From NCBI GenBank assembly GCA_010015655.1, contig ML976797.1, forward strand, positions 1 to 35,491: 35,491 nucleotides of DNA, read 5' to 3'. The notes beneath the pieces were generated by a model. It saw nothing but the letters and a program-made list of their open reading frames with translations. It searched no databases and was not told the origin of the DNA. Below, in pieces: positions 9,660 through 17,055 of this stretch (its first letter is position 1; every line of letters begins with the position of its first letter). The stretch is from Bimuria novae-zelandiae CBS 107.79 (Eukaryota > Ascomycota > Dothideomycetes > Pleosporales > Didymosphaeriaceae). The translations under genes and the position numbers were made by a program.

Positions 9660-9800
9660 TGGTGAAATTGGGCTGTTCAAATGTGGCGGGTGCTAAGATC
9701 GACTGCTGGAAAGGCACTTTATTGACCTGTGCGTGCTGGGCCTTTTTGCTATTAATGGGTCCTATTTGAAGCCCCACTTCCGAACAGCCCAATTTCACCA
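9660..9800. mobile_element. MITE-like inverted-repeat element (141 bp)
   Basis: TGGTGAAATTGGGCTGTTC (9660-9678) is repeated exactly in reverse complement at 9782-9800. Similarity continues imperfectly a further ten bases or so inward. There is no coding capacity, so it looks like a miniature non-autonomous DNA transposon. The bases just outside (TTTTC on the left, AAATC on the right) do not form a clear target duplication. It lies 34 bp upstream of the start codon of the minus-strand gene at 9626, where it could have supplied or disrupted promoter sequence. Confidence 0.7.
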
Positions 9801-9835
9801 AAATCTACGGTACTCATGATCTAATCATGACTTAT

Positions 9836-9886
9836 CCAGCTGAAGCCCTTGACCAGCTGAAGCCCTTGACCAGCTGAAGCCCTTGA
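9836..9886. repeat. 17-bp tandem repeat, three perfect copies
   Basis: CCAGCTGAAGCCCTTGA occurs three times in succession at 9836, 9853 and 9870, about 300 bp upstream of the NLR-like gene start. Each unit contains the palindrome CAGCTG. Confidence 0.95.
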
Positions 9887-10183
9887 CCGGGGTATATCCG
9901 TGGCTGGGGGCCTGGTCATTGGCCCGGCAAGATCCCACATAGGGAAACCGTGAGAGGAGACCATGTCAGCCCCATATTTCGAAGGCTGCATTGATTCTAC
10001 CCCTCCCGGCCCCAATATGAGGCAATAGGCGCACAAAGTCAATAAATCATTTGCGGCTAAGCAGCGCGCGTCTGCGAAGCTCGTGTCCTTGTAGTTCGAC
10101 TCAAATCGTCACTCTGGTTTCGAAAATTCTAAACAGTTCTCTGTAAATACGAAAACAGTCGGTGGGTGGCGCGAGCGAAAACA
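9887..10183 (+). other. Upstream region of the NLR-like gene
   Basis: A GC-balanced stretch between the 17-mer repeats and ATG 10184. The promoter should lie here, but no certain TATA box or factor site was recognised. The start context AAAACAATGG has A at -3 and G at +4, a good fungal initiation context. Confidence 0.4.
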
Positions 10184-11540
10184 ATGGCAGACGGTCCAGG
10201 TAAAGCAGCCTCGCCCACTTTGCCGAAGGCCCTCCAAGGAGCCGGCTCTGAGCTCAGCGTCACGACAACAACACCAGACCTCCTTTCTGAGTCTGCAGTA
10301 GATATACCCTTAAATCCAGACTCCAAGCAGCACAAGCTCGGTCTCGACATCAATCAGCCCTTGGGATGGGATGGTTCATTATACAATGATTATGAGTAAG
10401 TATGGGAACGGCTCGAAATTGCCTCTTGTACTTGAATGGCATGCTCACAGGTGCGACAGTGTGATAACTGTTCATGGAATTCGTGATGACTACAGGACTG
10501 CCTGGACCGATGTACAGTGTGGGTGGTGGGTGAAGAACCACCTGTTCAAGAATCTATCGATCAGAGAGGTCGACTATTCGTATGAGACTGATTCGGCGTC
10601 AACACTATATGAACCAGACGGCATTACTCAGCATGCCCGAGAGCTCCTCACAAGATACGTTGAGGTCCGTCAGAAGCTCGAGGAGGTAAGAAGCAGCAGC
10701 ATCAATTACATTTCTTGAAAAGCTCCATGTTAATCATCATCCGTGGCAGACTGAAATAGACCGACCCATCGTTTGGATTTGCCATGACCTCGGGGGTACT
10801 ATAGCGAAAGAGGTATTGCACTTTACGCCCCCTCTCCCTGTCGCGGATTCTGTTCTCAATAACGCTCCTAGGCCCTTTACATGGCAATACACAACCCGGC
10901 AACATATGGGAAGATAGCCATCCTGACTACAGCCATTTTGGGTGTTACCACATGTTCAAATCTTGATTGTGAATGCTAACTCAAAGGTAGATCTTCCTGG
11001 GTACTTCCCACCGATCCCAGTCCGCAAATGATCTGGAGGACCAACTGTACAAGTTGCTTCTGCTTCCGGGTCCCCCCATCGGGGATGATACCCTGAGCAA
11101 GGTTGCGGAGCTCGCCCGTCAAATAACCAGTATCAACCAGCGGTTCCGGGGAACAAAGATCCCGGATCGTGCTGTCATATTTAACTGGTTCACTCGACAC
11201 AAGCTTGACAACGCAGGAGAAAACGGTGTCGATGAGAACAACGCGGCAGCTGGGACCCCAAATGTAGATGACACAGATGAAGAAGATGATGCACCTAGTC
11301 CAGTGCACCATTCCGGCGATATAACCACCAGCAGCTTGGAAATTCATTCGAATTAGTCGGAAGGTTTCGAGAGGACGATGTCGACCATGTTGCCCTCATC
11401 CGGGGTGGAAAAAGCAGCGACCTGTTGTCTGAATTGTCTGATCTCTTCAACAAGCCCGGTTATGGTAAGTCCTGAGTTCAGTTAATGGAACGCAGAGCCA
11501 GGGGTATTGACGTCGAGCAGATCTCCGAGTTAGTTACAAG
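10184..11540 (+). CDS. NLR-like gene, 5' part: alpha/beta-hydrolase (lipase-like) effector domain exons
   Basis: The first exon (10184-10395) encodes a polar leader of about 70 residues. Introns with consensus ends follow: GTAAGT...CACAG 10396-10450, GTAAGA...GGCAG 10686-10749, GTATTG...CCTAG 10813-10871, and 10944-10990 with a GCTAAC branch site ten bases before its AG. The joined frame gives SVITVHGIRDDYRTAW (beta-strand and oxyanion region), then RPIVWICHDLGGTIAKE with the nucleophile-elbow position HDLGG, then ALYMAIHNPATYGKIA, and IFLGTSHRSQ. This is the usual order in fungal NLR hydrolase domains. The elbow has Asp where classical lipases have Ser (HDLGG, not HSLGG), so esterase chemistry is uncertain. 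After an acidic stretch (about 11264-11295) the frame shifts by one base to PFRRYNHQQLGNSFELVGRF. TGA 11473-11475 interrupts the following segment, just before VQLMERRARGIDVEQ. Confidence 0.7.
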
Positions 11541-11694
11541 GTACTTCATTTCCAGGCGCGGCTCCTTTCTCTCACCCCTCCAACCCCGACCCTGGACTTG
11601 CCCTTTAATCAGCACGACCCAAAACCTCCTGTGATAAATAGATCCGCGAACAAGAATCATGTATCGCCTTTTCCAAGCCTGGCGGAGGACTCAG
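11541..11694 (+). other. Probable intron, or degraded segment, between hydrolase and STAND-like parts
   Basis: GTACTT at 11541 and CAG ending at 11694 join the phases on both sides (LVTR to ILHLHANGNP). The stretch contains stops in the neighbouring coding frames. At 154 bp it is longer than the other introns, and a different acceptor is possible. Confidence 0.4.
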
Positions 11695-12412
11695 AATCCT
11701 GCACCTCCATGCGAATGGAAACCCATTGCTCGATATCACCAGGGTGTGTCGCCTCTTCTACTGCGATTACAACTCCTTCGTGTTTGAAGAGTACGGTCGA
11801 CAGCCCGAGAGGACGATGCTCTACTTCGAGTTCGACCAGCACGATTCTCGATACAACAGTATCTCATCGCTATTGTTGTATCTGCTCAATGCCTGTGTCT
11901 GGCGCTTTGGGAGGGGTCGTCAACAATCACTATCCACAGAGCTGGGATTCTTGAACCACGTGAATGCTTGGTCACTAGAGGACCTGTTCCATCTGTATTC
12001 GGCGTTTAGGGGGGGATCGCTAAATCTCACCGATAAACTCACCATCTTCATCAGCCGCTTTGACCAATGTCCCATGGACCAGCGGCAATGGTTCATGGAG
12101 CGCGTGCTGGAGGAGCAGAGTTACAGGGATAACGAATACCGTATTGTTCTATCTACTTTGGCTCTGGACGACTTGATCGTACCGTCCTTTCCTGACCAAC
12201 AGCGCATCAACGTCGGAGATAGTCCCGCGCTCACTGGCTCTATGGACAGCTTGACCGAAGAGCTCAAATCGGGTCTGAGTGCCCTTATAAGTAAGCGCAA
12301 AATCTACGAGGGTTTCAAGCCGCAGCTTGAGAGTTTGCTCGAGCAATGCAGTGATGTACCGCATCTGGGAGGCATCATTCTCCGTTGGCTTGCTATTCAT
12401 CACCGAGGAAGC
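11695..12412 (+). CDS. NLR-like gene: STAND/NACHT-like domain, first part
   Basis: The frame reads ILHLHANGNPLLDITR where a P-loop is expected. It then gives TMLYFEFDQHDSRYNS, the post-Walker-A strand and helix typical of fungal NLRs. KLTIFISRFDQC follows at the Walker B position (hydrophobic run ending in Asp), and then YRIVLSTLALDD at the sensor 1 position. No Gly-x4-Gly-Lys-Ser/Thr is present, so ATP binding by the canonical mechanism is doubtful. Other fungal NLR-like proteins are known to have degenerate P-loops, so this may be ancestral rather than decay. The frame leaves its natural course at about 12405-12412: HHRG continues as KPKYEIED only if one base is restored. ATG 11726 is an internal Met, not a likely start. 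Confidence 0.68.
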
Positions 12413-13779
12413 CAAAATATGAGATCGAAGACAACATCAACAAGCTATCTCCCCCCACAGCAGAGAATACCGTCCGGACTTTTATCGCCTCTCTGGGCCC
12501 CACGCTCTGGCCACGATGTGAGACGGTTTTCAACTGGGTCAAAAACGCGGCGGAGCCGTGGTCACCCGAATCCTTAACTGAAGCACTCGCGGTTCACGAA
12601 CTCGGCGGTGTTGAGCCGTCTTTCGACGACCTAGACGTACAGTGCACCATGAGCGAGATAGAAGAGGCGTTTGGCGGGATAATCACTTCGAAGGACGGCG
12701 ATGTAAAGTTCATCCACGCTTCGTTCTATCAGGCCCCCGAAGTAGGATTCGAGGAAAGCGGAGAAGAAGCCGTCGAAAAAGCTAACAGCACCATAGCAAA
12801 AACATGCTTGCGCTACTTCCAGCTCGACGGCGCACAGAAAACACTGGCGAAACTCTCTCATGAGAATTCAGATCCGGAGGGGGTCCTGTGGGCGACGCCA
12901 CTCAATTCAACCATACTTTCCCACGCGAGGGCCAGCATGGCCGAGTACGCTGTCCGGTTCTGGCATCACCACTACAAATTAAGTGGACAGTTCAAGCCTA
13001 GAGAGTTAGTTAACAATCTGTTTGCGAAGAAAGAAACTCGTGTTGCCTGGGAGGTGCCTTTCTGGCTCCTGTCGAATCCGTTTACTCGAATGCAGCGAAG
13101 CTACATCTCAGCAATGCCAGTGCTTGTGATGCTAGGACTGGAGGACCTAGTACAAGCACAAGTGCAAAACGTGAGACGCGAGCGTTCATTTGAGAAGGAC
13201 TGCTGGCTTGTCATTACGGAGGCCGCCCGAGCAGGATCGAAGGCAATGGTCCAGCATCTAATGGAACAAGTGGCGGTAGACGAAGAGGAGCTTCGAATAG
13301 CTTTACACTGGGCCGCTGCGCGCGGTGATCCGGATATAGTAAATGTTCTCCTTGCCAAAATACCAAAACTAGAGACATTCTGCTGGCCTGAAAGTATGAT
13401 GCATCAAGCCGCCGCCGCAGGATTAGACGACCTCCTCGCGACCATGTTGTTGTCTGGCTGCAAAATCAACGAGACCAACGAAATCTACTGGGGTGCGACG
13501 CCAGCGGTGATTGTTGCGTATCGAAACCGTCTTCACACAATGGAGTTTTTGCTGGGTGCGGAATATAAGCCGGACCTGTCCATCAAGGATGCGTCCGGTG
13601 GTGACCCGCTCATGAAGGCGGCCGACTGCGGAAACCCGCGCATGGTAGAGGTGCTTATCCAGGGCGGCGCGAGTATGGAGACGAAGGACAGGGACGAGGA
13701 GGGACCCGTGCAAAGAGCAGCCGAAGCATGCAATTTCAGGGCAATCGAAGTCCTCATCAAGAACAAGTGTGACGGTTAA
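12403..13779 (+). CDS. NLR-like gene: post-NACHT helical region and first ankyrin repeats
   Basis: A clean 450-codon stretch continues the STAND module. ETVFNWVKNAAEPWSPESL is the winged-helix-like segment seen after NACHT domains in fungal NLRs, followed by a helical region (YAVRFWHHHYKLSGQF). From about 13195 ankyrin repeats begin: ELRIALHWAAARGDPDIVNVLL, then MMHQAAAAGLDDLLATML, DPLMKAADCGNPRMVEVLIQ and PVQRAAEACNFRAIEVLI. The frame ends at TAA 13777-13779 only because of an apparent extra G in GACGGTTAAG (13771-13780). Without that G the repeat continues directly as DVKN into the next frame. It is not a separate gene. Confidence 0.7.
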   Translation, partial: PRKPKYEIEDNINKLSPPTAENTVRTFIASLGPTLWPRCETVFNWVKNAAEPWSPESLTEALAVHELGGVEPSFDDLDVQCTMSEIEEAFGGIITSKDGDVKFIHASFYQAPEVGFEESGEEAVEKANSTIAKTCLRYFQLDGAQKTLAKLSHENSDPEGVLWATPLNSTILSHARASMAEYAVRFWHHHYKLSGQFKPRELVNNLFAKKETRVAWEVPFWLLSNPFTRMQRSYISAMPVLVMLGLEDLVQAQVQNVRRERSFEKDCWLVITEAARAGSKAMVQHLMEQVAVDEEELRIALHWAAARGDPDIVNVLLAKIPKLETFCWPESMMHQAAAAGLDDLLATMLLSGCKINETNEIYWGATPAVIVAYRNRLHTMEFLLGAEYKPDLSIKDASGGDPLMKAADCGNPRMVEVLIQGGASMETKDRDEEGPVQRAAEACNFRAIEVLIKNKCDG

Positions 13780-15841
13780 GAATATTCTACTCCAACGGGA
13801 GCAGAAGGTTAGCCTTTTGCTCCGCGACAACAAGGCCAATGTTCAAAATGGTACCCTGGAGTCTGCGTTGCTCATTGCGGCGAGGGACGGTTCACAACAG
13901 TGCGTCCGGGTGCTGCTTGATCATAGGGCGGATCCGAACGCTGAGGTCAATGGGATGACGGCTCTCTACAAAGCTGTCTCAGGAAACCATTTCGGTGTTG
14001 TTTGGCAACTCCTTATGCAAGACCCAAAGCCGGACATGGATAAGACTCCCACAGGAAAGGAGAAGCTCTTGATGAGCGCGGTTCGCACAAAGAACGCCGA
14101 ATTAGTATCCCTGCTTCTCGAGAATGGTCTCGAAGTTGATTTTGTTGATCCAAACGAACATGGCTTGAACAAAACGCCCCTTTCCCGTGCCTGTGCCCAA
14201 GGAAGCCTCGAAATAGTTAAGCTTCTCCTAGCAAAGAACGCCAATATCAACTACGCCAAAGATGGTTCAGATGCGCCTCTGCTCGCCGCGGTCTACGCGG
14301 ATGAGTTTGAAGTGGCGATGCACTTGTTGCAAGACAAGACCGTCGACGTGACATGGGCAGCTTCTGTCGACGAGACAACCGCCCTCCACGTAGCCTCCAA
14401 CCCAAGTCTTATTCGAGAGTTACTTAAGAAGGGTGCACCCATCGATGTCAAAAGCAAATACGGAACGGCACTGCATAGAAACGTGCGGAGCAATGAGCTT
14501 AAAGCAGTCGTAGCGCTCCTTGCGAGTGATCCCAAGCCGGAGGTGGACATGGTGTACAGCGACAATTGGATGGAGGATGAGACCGGATTCACGCCGCTCC
14601 AGCTGGCATGCAAGTACAAGTTCCCCAAGTGTGTCAAAGCCCTTCTCAAGGGAGGAGCGAGCCCGAAACTGAAGAACAAGAGCGGGAATGATACGATGGA
14701 TATTCTGCTGCAGACAGAATCAGACTCCGATGACGCGCTGGAATGTCTCCGATTGCTGCTCACCGTGCCGTTCAGACTTCCTGTAGATGCACTCGACGAA
14801 CAGGACCGGACTCGACTCCATGGTATCCAGGAGAAAACCGCCCTCTCCATGGTCCAGCTACTGGTGGAAGGCCATGTACCCTTCGACGTTCTGGACCAGG
14901 ACGGCCACAGCCCCCTATCAGTTGCCGTCAGCAAAGGCAACGAGAGCGTCACAAGGTACCTCGTCAATCAGGGCGCCAACATCAATAGATGCAGCCCCAG
15001 CTTCGGCAGCATTCTGCACCTTGCAGTCAGCAGCGGCGACTTGAACATCGCCAGGTTCCTTGTGGATTCAGGTGCGGACTTGGAGAACGTAGATCCGGGG
15101 TACGGCGAATCGGTGTTGTACACGGCTCTAAGTATCCAAGATCCCATCAAACTAGAGGCGATGGTACGGTATTTAGTTGACGAAGCCAGAGTACCTATCA
15201 ACGAAGTTGGTGGCGTCCAGTTTGGCTACCCGATCATCCGCGCAGTGGATTGGGCCCGAAGCAACTATATTGTCGGCACGAAGGTCGTCAAATTCCTCAT
15301 TCGGCGGAAAGCCCAGCTGGATGTTGCCGACAGCCAGGGCCGACGTGCTGTGCACATTGCATGTGCGTCATGGTGGGATCATACCCTCAAAGCCCTCGTC
15401 GACGCTGGCGCCAAAATAGATGTGAAGGACAAGATAGGCCGCAAGCCAATCAACTTCGCGGCAGCAGCATCGTACAGTGACTGTTACAATTACCTTACGA
15501 GCACATTCAAAGACACGGACGTAAACGACGCAGACTACGACCAGTGGACACCGTTGATGTGGGCAGCACGGTCGGGCTCCGTTGTGGTCCTGGAAGACCT
15601 ACTTGAACGGGGCGCTGATATATGGGCTCGAGGCTACTCCTCCGACGGGAAAGAGGAGTGGTCGCCATTGAAGCTACTAAACTTCTCGGGCCGCGCCGCC
15701 CAGGAGCCTGGTTACCCGCAACTTGAACCCAACCAACGCACCAGAAACAGGCCAGATGGCGAGCTAGAGGAGTGGGACGACGCATTCCATAAGGTGGAGG
15801 CGGGTAACCTGAAGGACACCAGATGTGCCAGCTGCTATACC
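13776..15841 (+). CDS. NLR-like gene: main ankyrin-repeat array
   Basis: A 688-codon uninterrupted frame consists almost wholly of ankyrin repeats of about 33 residues, each with the pattern TPLxxAxxxGxxxxVxxLLxxGA. Clear units include ALLIAARDGSQQCVRVLLDH (about 13870), PLSRACAQGSLEIVKLLLAK (about 14180), PLQLACKYKFPKCVKALLKG (about 14595), PLSVAVSKGNESVTRYLVN (about 14910), ILHLAVSSGDLNIARFLVDS (about 15010), VHIACASWWDHTLKALVDA (about 15350) and PLMWAARSGSVVVLEDLLER (about 15550). About 15 repeats can be counted, some degenerate. Such arrays bind protein ligands and form the variable sensor end of fungal NLRs. A donor GTCAGT follows at 15842. The frame runs on past the donor to 16045, but that tail is intron sequence and out-of-frame translation. 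Confidence 0.8.
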
Positions 15842-15935
15842 GTCAGTTTATACCCCACCTTTATATTTTTGTCCCCTATACTATTTAAACATATTGATAT
15901 TGACTTGGCGCTGACTATGACTCTGGTGCATGCAG
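15842..15935 (+). other. Intron before the ZZ-finger exon
   Basis: GTCAGT at 15842 and TGCAG ending at 15935 give a 94-bp intron with a GCTGAC branch site near 15909-15914. Splicing joins DTRCASCYT to FIRGIQWKCTSC and completes a zinc finger, which strongly supports this junction. Confidence 0.8.
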
Positions 15936-16244
15936 TTTATTCGAGGTATACAATGGAAGTGCACCAGCTGCAAGAACGACTTCTCGCTCTGCTTCAAGTG
16001 CTTCGGCCAGCAGTCCACTATCCACGACGCGGAACACGACTTTAGTGAGATCGGACCACTATACGCGCAGCGCTCCACCTCTCCCTTTCTCGACATCGTC
16101 GAAAGCGTCGATGATATAGAAGAACTGTTTCCCAGCGTTCGGGAGCCGGGAGATGTTGTTATCGAAAACAACAACGGTGATACCGCGGATGCCCCCGGCA
16201 AGACTCTTGGCAAGATTCTTGATTTCAATGGAGGCGGCGATTGA
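15936..16244 (+). CDS. NLR-like gene, last exon: ZZ-type zinc finger and acidic tail
   Basis: The first zinc-binding pair (CASC) is encoded before the intron. This exon supplies WKCTSCKNDFSLCFKCF and then H-x3-H in HDAEHDF. Together they form the C-x2-C, C-x2-C, C-x2-C, H-x3-H pattern of a ZZ finger, which binds peptides or modified N-termini. A tail of about 60 residues rich in Asp, Glu and Ser follows (VESVDDIEELFPSV), ending at TGA 16242-16244 (DFNGGGD). ZZ fingers at the C-terminus of fungal ankyrin proteins are familiar; the ligand here is unknown. Confidence 0.8.
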   Translation, partial: FIRGIQWKCTSCKNDFSLCFKCFGQQSTIHDAEHDFSEIGPLYAQRSTSPFLDIVESVDDIEELFPSVREPGDVVIENNNGDTADAPGKTLGKILDFNGGGD

Positions 16245-16549
16245 TTTGAAGGATTAGCTCCTAGACAACCCCCCCACAAAGCACCAACCGCTTTTGATGA
16301 TACAGGGCTCGACCAGGGACGTAAATACAAGGGCTCGGGCCCCAAATCATTCCATCACCTTTATTCTAGCAGCAGAAGCCGGTCCAAGGTACTTGGCTAT
16401 TTTACTATTTTAATTAAATAAAAAACTAATATTATTAAAGATTTTGAACTCTCGACTTGCGAAAATAACGAAGGTAAACTTATTTAGAATTTTAAAATAT
16501 TATAAAAGGCTTATATAAGCTTATATAAGTCTAGTAAAGGCTGATAAAT
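16245..16549. other. Downstream spacer at the edge of the transposon nest
   Basis: GC content falls from about 16380 onward. No polyadenylation signal could be fixed with confidence. A short duplicated motif GCTTATATAA occurs near 16509-16528. Nothing coding was seen. Confidence 0.45.
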
Positions 16550-16608
16550 GGGTTAGGGTTAGGATAGGGTTAGGTTATATTATATAAGAACCTAACCCTA
16601 ACCTAACT
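16550..16608. repeat. Interstitial telomere-like repeats, palindromic
   Basis: GGGTTAGGGTTAGG units on one side and AACCTAACCCTAACC on the other face each other across TTATATTATATAAG. They form an imperfect palindrome built from TTAGGG-like units, the telomere repeat of filamentous fungi. A second copy of the same module lies beyond Gypsy-1 at 23270-23342. Confidence 0.8.
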
Positions 16609-16664
16609 TTTTAGCACTAGTGTAGGTATAGGTTAAGTTATAGCTATATAACTTTTAGGTTAAG

Positions 16665-16669
16665 GTTAG
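16665..16669. repeat. Target-site duplication GTTAG of Gypsy-1, left copy
   Basis: Identical to 23270-23274, immediately outside the two LTRs. Confidence 0.88.
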
Positions 16670-17055
16670 TGTAACAGGAACAATCGCTCGTCGACACGAA
16701 AACCCTTGGCCAGTCAAGACAGGATTCGAGATCATCCGAAAACCGACACTCATCCGTATCGGACCAATTTCTGATTTATCAGACCGATAGGGAACTACGG
16801 ATCCGATTCGGACCTATTTCGGATCTATTAGACTAACAATTAACCTATAGCAGATATATGCTAGCTAGCTATCTAAGAAAAGGTGTATTTAGAGGAGCTT
16901 AAGGCCTTTATAGTTTAGTACCTTTTCCGTATCCTTTCGTACTAGGCCTATAGGCACTTAATTTATTTAAGACTACTTTTTTATACACGTACTCTTATAT
17001 ACCTCTACTAAGAAATACGCTAATATTAATCCTTTAAGTAACCTACGCTAATATA
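16670..17055 (+). repeat. Gypsy-1 5' LTR
   Basis: It starts TGTAACAGG and ends in a RIP-altered ATATA where the 3' LTR has ATACA. It aligns along its length with 22904-23269 except for about 20 extra bases near 16768-16787, an internal partial duplication around GACCAAT/GACCGAT. Confidence 0.88.

Larger units (their letters stand above)
10184..16244 (+). pseudogene. Fungal NLR-like gene: alpha/beta hydrolase - STAND/NACHT-like - ankyrin repeats - ZZ finger; four disruptions
   Basis: One multi-exon gene of about 1,860 codons runs across this block. Predicted pieces are exons 10184-10395, 10451-10685, 10750-10812, 10872-10943, 10991 to about 11298, then 11299-11540, 11695 to about 12410, about 12411 to 13774, about 13776-15841, and 15936-16244. 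The architecture matches fungal NLR-type proteins, which control non-self recognition and cell death: a lipase-like effector domain, a central nucleotide-binding-like domain and a C-terminal repeat sensor. Disruptions are a one-base frame change near 11298, TGA 11473-11475, a missing base near 12407 and an extra G near 13774-13775. All other frames are long and clean, and GC content is normal, so this is not RIP. It is either a recently inactivated allele, as is common for polymorphic NLRs, or assembly error. Confidence 0.72.

Noticed and set aside
9051..9886. CRISPR-like or other array
   Set aside because: The repeats at 9051 and 9836 are directly tandem without spacers, and the organism is evidently a fungus.
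14293..14967. Minus-strand frame of 224 codons in the ankyrin array
   Set aside because: Ser/Leu/Arg-rich antisense shadow of the ankyrin-coding strand, no recognisable domain.
13769..16045. Independent ankyrin gene of 758 codons
   Set aside because: It begins at a GTG inside an ankyrin repeat shared with the preceding frame, joined to it by a one-base change. Its last 67 codons read into an intron. It is the middle of the NLR-like gene.
16550..16608. A true telomere
   Set aside because: Units are few, degenerate and face both ways, with transposon sequence continuing on either side. Interstitial telomere-like sequence fits better.
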